A stretch of DNA of 47,415 nucleotides. Source: an uncultured Mycoplasmatota bacterium (GTDB lineage: Bacteria; Bacillota_I; Bacilli_A; RF39; UBA660). Shown piece by piece: positions 35,138 through 42,107 of the stretch. The notes under the pieces were generated by a model that was not told where the DNA came from, did no database searches, and saw nothing but the letters and a program-made list of their open reading frames with translations. Each line of letters starts with the position of its first letter. Position 1 is the first letter of the stretch. A program made the position numbers and the translations under genes. Where the stretch lies: assembly GCA_900546745.1 (NCBI GenBank), contig URDT01000010.1, positions 1 through 47,415 of the forward strand, written 5' to 3'.

Positions 35138-36682
35138 TCATTTTAATGACTCAGAACTATCTTCTATATCCTTCGTTATTCCTTTACCTGTATTGGGATG
35201 ATAATGAGAATAAATAGAATCGAGACTAAATAATAAAATCAAAATCACTATTATAATTATTTTTACCTTTTGATTGATTTTATTAAATAAATCATCTAGT
35301 AGTGGAGCAATAATATAGGTAAAAATACAACCACCTAGTCCAAATACTAACAACCCTTCTAAACAGATTCTTCCATCTAAATTTAAAAAGTAACCACTAT
35401 AATCCCACCACTTCATACCTTTAAAAGTCTCTAAATACCATGCTGTTGAATATTCCACTATTCCACAGATTGAAAAAGATAATAGAAATAAAAGCCATGG
35501 TTTATCTCTAAATTTCTTAAGCAAAATAATAATTAAAATACAGCCCCAACCATAAATTGGTAACCAAGGTCCAAACATTGTACCACGATTTACAAATGTA
35601 CCAGAATTAAATAAATGCAAAGAGACTTCCCATAACCAACCAATAATAGATCCGGTAAAGAAAAACAAAATAAGATGCGATAAAGTATAGTCATGATGAT
35701 AATTTATATTTAACCACTTACGTCTTTTTACTTCCGGAATAAAATATTTTTGACTTGGATATGTTTTTAAATTGGAATCTCCATCTAAATAAAGATCTTT
35801 TAAATATGCTTTATTATTTTTAACGTTTTGATTTCTAAGTTCCATATAAAATTCTGCATATATAGATTCTTTATAAGGATTAAAATAAAAAATATTGGAT
35901 AATCCTATAGTCAATCCACCTAAAATATACCATACAATTAAACTAATATCTAATTTGAATAACTCAAATTTATGACCTTTCATCATTTTCTTAGAAAGTT
36001 TAAAGCAATCTTTTGAAGTCAGTTCTGGATTTTCTGCTAATAAATATGGAATCATACTGTATTCATAATGCTTTATAAATCCGCCAATAATTGTAAGATC
36101 CCAAAGGAAAGAAAAAATGGCTTTTTTTAACATAATAATAGCGACATTTTTAGTTTGTTTTACACGATAAACAAATAAAATTTTATCCACTGAAGTTTCA
36201 TCGTATTTCCTTTGTTCTAAAAAATATCGATTTTTACCAACAATCAAAATATTTTGAACAAATAGATAAATAAAAATATAAATGAATAATCCTATTGAAA
36301 TGGTAATTAAAATAGGAATTGAATTATTAAAAATAAACTGATTAAAAGCATTTAAAATGCCAATTACAATAGATCCAGTGCCAGTAATTTGATTAAAAAA
36401 AACAGATAACACTCCTCTAGTTGGCTTATAACTAGAGATATTCTCTACTACATTTGAAATTTTCGTTTTATGTATTAAAGTTTCAACAACATTAAAATTA
36501 TTCGTTCCTTTAAAATCATTTGTAATATTTACTACTTGTTCACTTTCTTTGATATTATCAATTGTATTATATTTATACCCACCACTTAGAACAGTAGTTA
36601 CTATAAAACAAACAATAATACCTCTCCATAGATGGCCCTTCAAATTTTTTTCCGCTCTTTTTTTTAGTTCTATTAATTTCAT
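35138..36682 (-). CDS. DUF975-type and CmpB-type membrane fusion protein
   Basis: A 514-residue membrane protein. The first part (about residues 1-300) begins ELKKRAEKNLKGHLW and shows the DUF975 layout of about six membrane segments with long loops. The second part (about 340-490) matches the CmpB-type 'putative ABC-transporter type IV' family: FFFTGSIIGWLWEVSLHL, then NRGTMFGPWLPIYGWG, then GIVEYSTAWYLE and WWDYSGYFLNLDGRICLEG. Both domains occur separately in Bacillota; the fusion is unusual to me. There is no ABC ATPase nearby. Function unknown; a role in membrane or wall homeostasis is only a guess. Confidence 0.75.
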   Translation of the reverse strand: MKLIELKKRAEKNLKGHLWRGIIVCFIVTTVLSGGYKYNTIDNIKESEQVVNITNDFKGTNNFNVVETLIHKTKISNVVENISSYKPTRGVLSVFFNQITGTGSIVIGILNAFNQFIFNNSIPILITISIGLFIYIFIYLFVQNILIVGKNRYFLEQRKYDETSVDKILFVYRVKQTKNVAIIMLKKAIFSFLWDLTIIGGFIKHYEYSMIPYLLAENPELTSKDCFKLSKKMMKGHKFELFKLDISLIVWYILGGLTIGLSNIFYFNPYKESIYAEFYMELRNQNVKNNKAYLKDLYLDGDSNLKTYPSQKYFIPEVKRRKWLNINYHHDYTLSHLILFFFTGSIIGWLWEVSLHLFNSGTFVNRGTMFGPWLPIYGWGCILIIILLKKFRDKPWLLFLLSFSICGIVEYSTAWYLETFKGMKWWDYSGYFLNLDGRICLEGLLVFGLGGCIFTYIIAPLLDDLFNKINQKVKIIIIVILILLFSLDSIYSHYHPNTGKGITKDIEDSSESLK

Positions 36683-36712
36683 ATATCTTACACCTATTAT
36701 CCATTATAACAT

Positions 36713-36740
36713 AAAAGACTCTCCAATTAGAGAATCTTTT
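36713..36740 (-). terminator. terminator of the AbiEii-like gene
   Basis: Minus-strand stem AAAAGATTCTC/GAGAGTCTTTT (one T-G pair) followed by T-rich sequence, 13 bases after the stop. Confidence 0.75.
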
Positions 36741-36752
36741 TCATTTAATTGT

Positions 36753-37631
36753 TTATCTTTTATATTGATATGAAATATTATCTTCCATTTCTTTTCCATT
36801 TTTTTGAAGTTGTTCTCTGATTACAGCTCTTGTATAATATACTGCTCCTGCCAAATCTATTTCTTGATCAATAAAATCATAATGTTTTTTTGTAGAATCC
36901 CATACAGTAGCATGCTTATGAACAAACTCCTCATTTAAATTTAAAGTCTTAATTTGAGAAAAGGAAATTTTGCCTCTTAATTCAATCATTTTTTTAAAGT
37001 ATTCCGTCAATTTATCAGGATTGTATCTTCCACCATGCAATTGATAAATATCATAAAAATCTTTTACTCTAGTATTCAATACATCTTCCTTATTGCTTTC
37101 TACTATAATGCAAAGTTTTTCTGCTAGATATTCTTCAAAAGAGGGAACATAAACTTCAAATAAATCATCACCATCAAATATTGCTGGCATTACACGATAC
37201 TCTGGTTCAATCAATCGATTATAATGTTCTTGATAATCAATTCCTATATTTTGCTTTAATGTTTCATAATTGGCATTTAAAGAGATTTTGTGAATTCCTG
37301 TTTTTGTTGTTGTAACTTCTTTAGATAATTGAAATTTAAATTGATCAGGAAATTCATCCTCAAGTATGTTAGTAAGCAATTCAATATTACTTTCAAATGA
37401 AGTCAAAGATGCTAAATCTATATCTGTTATTGCTCTTACAACTCTTCCTAAATAGGCAATCTCTGCCGAACTACCTTTAATTAGAATATCCTCTAAATTA
37501 TATTTGCTAATTCTTTTTAAAAGACATCTTGCCACAAATGTACTATAAACACTACTAACACTCATATTGAGTCTCTTTGCTTCTTTTTTCATATAACTTT
37601 TCATTTGATTAATACTAGTAAATTTTTGCAT
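36753..37631 (-). CDS. AbiEii/AbiGii-type nucleotidyltransferase (orphan toxin-like)
   Basis: The 292-residue protein carries the DNA polymerase beta-like nucleotidyltransferase core of type IV toxins AbiEii/MenT: ILIKGSSAEIAYLG, then ITDIDLAS (the DxD metal residues), and a later PSFEEYLAEKLCII segment with helper Lys typical of the family. AbiEii toxins transfer nucleotides to target RNA. The partner antitoxin AbiEi, normally encoded just upstream, is absent: the upstream neighbour is a polysaccharide deacetylase. Start at 37631 with AAGGTGG upstream. Its promoter overlaps a palindrome. It may be a solitary toxin, a housekeeping nucleotidyltransferase, or silenced by something elsewhere. 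Confidence 0.8.
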   Translation of the reverse strand: MQKFTSINQMKSYMKKEAKRLNMSVSSVYSTFVARCLLKRISKYNLEDILIKGSSAEIAYLGRVVRAITDIDLASLTSFESNIELLTNILEDEFPDQFKFQLSKEVTTTKTGIHKISLNANYETLKQNIGIDYQEHYNRLIEPEYRVMPAIFDGDDLFEVYVPSFEEYLAEKLCIIVESNKEDVLNTRVKDFYDIYQLHGGRYNPDKLTEYFKKMIELRGKISFSQIKTLNLNEEFVHKHATVWDSTKKHYDFIDQEIDLAGAVYYTRAVIREQLQKNGKEMEDNISYQYKR

Positions 37632-37634
37632 GTT

Positions 37635-37682
37635 AACCACCTTTTAAGTGGCTATTATAATATATTTTTTTCAGGAATGCAA
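37635..37682 (-). promoter_or_regulatory. promoter and operator-like palindrome of the AbiEii-like gene
   Basis: Minus strand: TTGCAT (37677-37682), 17 bases, TATAAT (37654-37659). Directly after the -10 box lies AGCCAC-N7-GTGGTT (37635-37653), covering the start of transcription and the ribosome binding site. Confidence 0.55.
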
Positions 37683-37683
37683 A

Positions 37684-39096
37684 TTAATTATTCACATGAT
37701 GTCTAGATGGATATGTATCCTGAGTAATTGCTTTAAATATATAGCCGTGGCTTTTTCCATATTGAATAATATCACGAATTGCATTTAATGTTTTATAATT
37801 ACTTTCAAAATCATGCAATAATACTACATTATTCTTATATACTAAGTTATTTACTACATTGTTATATACTTGAGCCGCTGTTCTCGCACCTCCAGCATCT
37901 TCACTAGAAACATTCCAATCAAAATAAATAAATCCTTCATCTAATACTCGTGTTGTCAAAATACTCATAATTCCTGGAGAATATCTACGACTTACCGTAT
38001 TTGAACTTCCTCCAGGAAAACGAATAATATTAGGCTTTGTTCCAATAATATTAGAAACTTTATTCTGGATAGATATCAAATCATTAAAATAGTTATCAAC
38101 AGAACTATATACATAACTATATTCATGTGTATAACTATGTAAAGCTACTGTATGACCATCTTCATATTCTTGCTTAATTAAATAATTCAAACTATCGTCA
38201 TGATTAATTACAAAAAAGGTTGCTTTCACATTTTCTTCTCTTAAAATTTGTAATAACTGTGGAGTAATTGTACTACTTGGTCCATCATCAAACGTCAAAT
38301 ATATTACTTTGCCAATACCACTAACAGAATCATAATTATAAGGAGAAACGACATTAACTGTACGTGTTATAGTAGAAGTATTATTAGCAGAATCTGTTGC
38401 TGAATAAGTAATTGTATATTGTCCAATTTGACTTGTATTGACTTCTCCACTCATAATTAATTTATTTGTTATATCACCGTCACAATTATCAATTACTGTA
38501 GCGCCTTGCTCTTCATAAGAGTTTCCTATATTAACAACAACTTGTTCATCTCCGTTAAGTGTAATTTTAGGAGTCTCTATATCATGAAATTGTATTTTTC
38601 TAGTTACATTGGTAGTGTTTCCAGAAGAATCTTTTACTGTGTATAAAATTTCTCCCTTTTTATTTTGAATTGTTACATTACTACTAATATTTCCATCATA
38701 ATTATCAATTGCTTCATATCCCTCTTCTATATACTCTTTTCCAGGGCAAGCATTGCTATTGCCTTTTAATATAAGATTAGGTTTCTCTTTATCTACTACA
38801 TTCACAATACGAAATTCTGTTGTTTTCAATAAACCCAAATTTAAATCATATTTTATTTTGTAAGACCCTAGTTTATTTTCATCTACTTGTCCCTTTATAG
38901 ATACTTCTTTATCCTTATTTTGAAACAAATATGTGGCGTGATATCCTGGTTCTTTATACTTTTGTCCTACTTTTAATTCTATCACATTGTTTCCCTTTAA
39001 TGAAATATTTGGCATCAGTATTAATATTGATAAACTAATACAGAAAATTATTCCAATCACTAAAATCGTAATTTTTATTTTTAAATTGTTACTCAT
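37684..39096 (-). CDS. Polysaccharide deacetylase with Ig-like domains
   Basis: A 470-residue anchored protein: membrane segment (about residues 8-28), three DUF5011-type Ig-like domains (about 35-100, 105-170, 173-250; typical DNYDGNIS and DNCDGDIT turns), then a NodB deacetylase (about 263-465). Catalytic motifs: TFDDGP, HSYTHEY (metal His), RFPGGSSN, DWNVSSEDA and LLHDF. Such enzymes remove acetyl groups from peptidoglycan GlcNAc or MurNAc. The domain design resembles PgdA-type wall enzymes, and MurNAc deacetylases act in spore cortex. Only a GAAG ribosome site precedes the ATG. Confidence 0.93.
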   Translation of the reverse strand: MSNNLKIKITILVIGIIFCISLSILILMPNISLKGNNVIELKVGQKYKEPGYHATYLFQNKDKEVSIKGQVDENKLGSYKIKYDLNLGLLKTTEFRIVNVVDKEKPNLILKGNSNACPGKEYIEEGYEAIDNYDGNISSNVTIQNKKGEILYTVKDSSGNTTNVTRKIQFHDIETPKITLNGDEQVVVNIGNSYEEQGATVIDNCDGDITNKLIMSGEVNTSQIGQYTITYSATDSANNTSTITRTVNVVSPYNYDSVSGIGKVIYLTFDDGPSSTITPQLLQILREENVKATFFVINHDDSLNYLIKQEYEDGHTVALHSYTHEYSYVYSSVDNYFNDLISIQNKVSNIIGTKPNIIRFPGGSSNTVSRRYSPGIMSILTTRVLDEGFIYFDWNVSSEDAGGARTAAQVYNNVVNNLVYKNNVVLLHDFESNYKTLNAIRDIIQYGKSHGYIFKAITQDTYPSRHHVNN

Positions 39097-39288
39097 TTTT
39101 CTTCAAATTAAACTCCTATACATTCTAAAAAATTAGAAATACTTTTTATTAAAGTATCTATAACTAAAGTACTTTTACCAAATAATCATTATAATTAACT
39201 TTCTTCATTATATTGGTAAATAAAACTTCTTAACTGATACTATTTTAACATAAATACTTCACAGTAGCAACGAACTAAACTATAAAAA

Positions 39289-39304
39289 CAAGCTTTTTAG
39301 CTTG
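39289..39304 (-). terminator. terminator of the glucosaminidase gene
   Basis: Minus-strand hairpin CAAGC/GCTTG followed by TTTTTAT; the stop TAA (39297-39299) is in the loop. Confidence 0.7.
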
Positions 39305-40010
39305 CTTTTATTTTGTTAATATAATTATTAATGCTAACATACCATGTTGGGTTTGCAGCATATTTGGAATTGATTGTTTCAGCTGTAGTTAAACCTACTG
39401 AATAATAATTTCGATACAAATTACTCATAAAACTTGATATTCCTTCTTCTAATGAAGAAAACTGTTGATAGGAACCTCCACCACATCCTGGAGCTCCTTT
39501 TTGTCCACCAACATTATAACATTGGTTAACAAGATCACTACAATTCCATGAACATCCTGTTTCATGTAATACAATAGCAACTGCTAAATAAGGATCTATT
39601 CCATATTCAATAGCGTAATTTGCAAATATTTCACCAGTTCCTGATAAAGTGGAATTCAAGTTACGATTTAGTTTATCTACTAATTCTTCCTTTGTCAAAC
39701 CGTCATATACAATTACGGGTTCTACTGTTTGTTCTTCTATGTTTTCATCAACTTGATTGGTAGATTCTTCTGCCTCTTCTTCTGGAGCAACTTCTTCTAC
39801 TGCTACTTGAGTAGTTTCTTCTTTTGCTTCCACTTCTGTATTTAAATTTGTTGTATCTTTTAGAAGAATATTATTGGAAAGTAAAACTTCGTTACTGTTT
39901 TTATTAGTTTCTATTCCTGAATTTGTATTATTTTTTGTTGAAACAATCAGTCCTATTATAAATGTTGAGATTACTGTTATAAAAGCAATAATCTTCAGCT
40001 CTGTTTTCAA
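39297..40010 (-). CDS. GH73-like N-acetylglucosaminidase, anchored
   Basis: A 237-residue exported peptidoglycan hydrolase: signal/anchor (about residues 6-23), an acidic linker rich in Glu, Thr and Val (about 60-100), then a lysozyme-like domain of about 130 residues. GIDPYLAVAIVLHETGC contains the catalytic Glu; YNVGGQKGAPGCGGG and the FSSLEEGISSFMSNLYRNYY helix are typical of GH73/LytG-like glucosaminidases. Conserved cysteines may form disulfides. It is likely involved in wall turnover and lies next to the deacetylase. Confidence 0.85.
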   Translation of the reverse strand: MKTELKIIAFITVISTFIIGLIVSTKNNTNSGIETNKNSNEVLLSNNILLKDTTNLNTEVEAKEETTQVAVEEVAPEEEAEESTNQVDENIEEQTVEPVIVYDGLTKEELVDKLNRNLNSTLSGTGEIFANYAIEYGIDPYLAVAIVLHETGCSWNCSDLVNQCYNVGGQKGAPGCGGGSYQQFSSLEEGISSFMSNLYRNYYSVGLTTAETINSKYAANPTWYVSINNYINKIKAS

Positions 40011-40118
40011 TTTTTCACCTCTTTGAATTTTTTGACGAAAACAATACTGATGTTACCACACTAAATTCACTATGTCAAATTGACATTAATATTATATGCT
40101 AAAAAAGAAGTTTTATTC

Positions 40119-40781
40119 CTATTTTTTAATTGAAAACATATTCATAAATTCCATTGGGACTTTACTTTCTAAATGAATGATTTGATGCGTAACAGGATGT
40201 TCAAATTCTAATATATTAGCATGTAATCCAAGTCTTTTTAGAGGATTTGTTTTTGCTCCATATTTTTTATCACCTATGATAGGATGATTCATTTCTTTCA
40301 TGTGTACTCTAATTTGATTCTTTTTCCCAGTTAATATTTCTATTTGTAATAAGCTATAAGATTTACTTATATTTAATTTTTTATACTTTGTAATAGCAAG
40401 TTCACCTTTTTTAGAAGTTGTTGAATGAACTATAAAATTTTTTTCTTCTGTTAAGTATGATTTTATAGTGTTTTCGTTTTTTTCTACTACCCCCTCTACT
40501 ACAGCAATGTACTCTCTTTTAACATGGTTCCAATTTGCTTGAAGTTGTTCTTTTATTTTCTGATTTTTGGCAAATATTAACAATCCACTTGTATCTTTAT
40601 CTAAACGATGAACAATAAATACTTTATTGTTTTTATTTTTTGCACGTTCATATGTAATTACCTGATGAAACATTGTTCTTTCTTTTTCATTTTGTGTTGC
40701 TATAGTTAATAAATGAGCTGGTTTATCGACTACAATAATAAATTTATCTTCATAAATAATTTGCATCTTTTTTTTGTTCAT
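40119..40781 (-). CDS. RluA-family pseudouridine synthase
   Basis: A 220-residue RNA pseudouridine synthase of the RluA/RluD family. The catalytic Asp is in VHRLDKDTSGLLIFAK. The conserved DKPAHLLT (start of the fold) and TGKKNQIRVHMKEMNHPIIGDKKYG (family motif III) are present. No S4 domain is visible, so it is a short single-domain member, and the precise site (rRNA or tRNA) is not predictable. AGGTGAAG precedes the ATG. Confidence 0.93.
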   Translation of the reverse strand: MNKKKMQIIYEDKFIIVVDKPAHLLTIATQNEKERTMFHQVITYERAKNKNNKVFIVHRLDKDTSGLLIFAKNQKIKEQLQANWNHVKREYIAVVEGVVEKNENTIKSYLTEEKNFIVHSTTSKKGELAITKYKKLNISKSYSLLQIEILTGKKNQIRVHMKEMNHPIIGDKKYGAKTNPLKRLGLHANILEFEHPVTHQIIHLESKVPMEFMNMFSIKK

Positions 40782-40824
40782 ATTTCTTCACCTATGTTAG
40801 ATATTATAACAAATACAAAGAAAA

Positions 40825-40841
40825 AAAGCCAATAAGGCTTT
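40825..40841 (-). terminator. terminator of hsp20
   Basis: Minus-strand hairpin AAAGCC/GGCTTT with 5-base loop followed by T-run. The stop TAA (40840-40842) overlaps the stem. Confidence 0.8.
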
Positions 40842-41229
40842 ATTTTATTTCGATATATTTTTTCTCTTCGACTTGTTCTTTTTTAGGTACTGTAACTTTT
40901 AAAATACCATTTTTAAATTCAGCGTTAATTTCATCACTATTGAAATCTCCTAAATAGAAAGATCTTTCATATTTTCCATATGTTCTTTCACGGCGAAGAT
41001 AATTCTTTTCTTCATCATTTTCTTCTGCTTCTTTTTCAGCGGTTACTGTAATATAACCATCTTTTGCTTCGATTTTTATATCTTTTTTATCGAAACCTGG
41101 AATGTCCATCTCGATATGATAATCGCCACCTTTTTCATAAATATCACACTTCATTCTACCAGCTTCTTTTGTTGGAACAAAGTCATCAAAAAAGTCATCT
41201 AAATAAAATTTTCTTGGGATTAAATTCAT
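40840..41229 (-). CDS. Hsp20/alpha-crystallin small heat-shock protein
   Basis: A 129-residue holdase chaperone. The alpha-crystallin domain covers about residues 26-118: CDIYEKGGDYHIEMDIPGFDKKDI at its start and FKNGILKVTVPK (the conserved A-x-x-x-n-G-v-L strand) near the end; the C-terminal YIEIK carries the I-x-I motif used in oligomer assembly. I start at 41229 because the earlier in-frame start at 41256 would lie in the -10 box. A CIRCE operator overlaps the promoter. It is divergent from sir2. Confidence 0.95.
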   Translation of the reverse strand: MNLIPRKFYLDDFFDDFVPTKEAGRMKCDIYEKGGDYHIEMDIPGFDKKDIKIEAKDGYITVTAEKEAEENDEEKNYLRRERTYGKYERSFYLGDFNSDEINAEFKNGILKVTVPKKEQVEEKKYIEIK

Positions 41230-41254
41230 ATCCACACTTCCTTTCACAATTATC

Positions 41255-41282
41255 ATTATACTCTTTTTTTAGCACTTGTCAA
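41255..41282 (-). promoter_or_regulatory. sigma-A promoter of hsp20
   Basis: TTGACA (41277-41282), 16 bases, TATAAT (41255-41260) on the minus strand. The -35 lies inside CIRCE, as in htpG. Confidence 0.85.
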
Positions 41283-41295
41283 GTATGAGTGCTAA
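41269..41295 (-). promoter_or_regulatory. CIRCE operator (HrcA) of hsp20
   Basis: Minus strand: TTAGCACTC-N9-AAGTGCTAA, one change from the full consensus. Spacer and flanks resemble the htpG copy (both contain CTTGAC at the same place). Confidence 0.95.
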
Positions 41296-41372
41296 TATAT
41301 TATTAATTTATGCAAATTTTTTTAAATTATACATTTTTGTTAAAAAGTTATATAATTTTTATGGTGGTATCG

Positions 41373-42092
41373 ATGGAGCAAATAAGAAAATTGGAGTCAA
41401 TGATTCATGAATGTAATCATATTGTATTTTTCGGTGGAGCTGGTGTTTCAACAGAAAGTGGAATTCCGGATTTTAGAAGTAAAGATGGATTATATCATAT
41501 GAACTATGAATTTCCACCAGAAACAATTTTAAGTCATTCTTTCTTTTTCAATAATATGGACTATTTTTTTAAATTTTATCGAGAAAAAATGAATTCTTTA
41601 AATACAAAGCCCAATATTTGTCATCAGTTTTTAACAAAATTAGAAAATTCTGGAAAATTAGAAACTATTATTACTCAAAATATTGATGGATTACATCAAA
41701 AAGCGGGAAGTAAAAAGGTTCTTGAGTTACATGGTAGTATCTATCATAATTATTGTATGAAATGTCATCAAGAATATTCGGCTAAATATTTATTTTATGA
41801 AAAAGGTATTCCTATTTGTAAATGTGGTGGAATTATTAAGCCCAGTGTTATCTTATATGAAGAGCCTTTAGATTCTAATGTAATAGAAAAAAGTATCTCA
41901 GCCATAGAAAAAGCGGATTTATTAATTATTGCTGGAACTTCTCTAACAGTTTATCCCGCGAATAGTTTTATTCATTATTTTCACGGTAAGTACTTAGTAG
42001 TAATTAATAAGGAAAAAATTCAGTATAATATAAAACCAGACTTAATGATTCAAAAAAATTTAGGCGATGTTTTTAGCAAAATAAAATTGTAG
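41373..42092 (+). CDS. Sir2-family NAD-dependent protein deacylase
   Basis: A 239-residue sirtuin. Motifs in order: FFGGAGVSTESGIPDFRSKDG (NAD binding; split as GAGVSTESGIPDFRS), TQNIDGLHQKAG, LELHGS (catalytic His), zinc site YCMKC and CKCGG, then KPSVILYEE and the GTSLTVYPA segment. The second zinc pair is CxC rather than the more common CxxC. It is class III-like and expected to remove acetyl groups from lysines in the cytoplasm. Start at 41373, with GGTGG upstream. It shares the intergenic region and its CIRCE with hsp20. The stop lies in a hairpin shared with addA. Confidence 0.95.
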   Translation: MEQIRKLESMIHECNHIVFFGGAGVSTESGIPDFRSKDGLYHMNYEFPPETILSHSFFFNNMDYFFKFYREKMNSLNTKPNICHQFLTKLENSGKLETIITQNIDGLHQKAGSKKVLELHGSIYHNYCMKCHQEYSAKYLFYEKGIPICKCGGIIKPSVILYEEPLDSNVIEKSISAIEKADLLIIAGTSLTVYPANSFIHYFHGKYLVVINKEKIQYNIKPDLMIQKNLGDVFSKIKL

Positions 42093-42107
42093 AAAATCTA
42101 CAATTTT
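42083..42107. terminator. shared terminator of sir2 and addA containing both stop codons
   Basis: Stem AAAATTGTAGA/TCTACAATTTT with 3-base loop and T-run. sir2 TAG (42090-42092) and addA TAG (42098-42100, minus) are both in the stem; the genes are 5 bases apart. Confidence 0.88.

Noticed and set aside
41310..41372. Upstream starts (41310, 41361) for Sir2
   Set aside because: They precede the GGTGG ribosome site and overlap the probable -10 box; the ATG at 41373 fits the family N-terminus.
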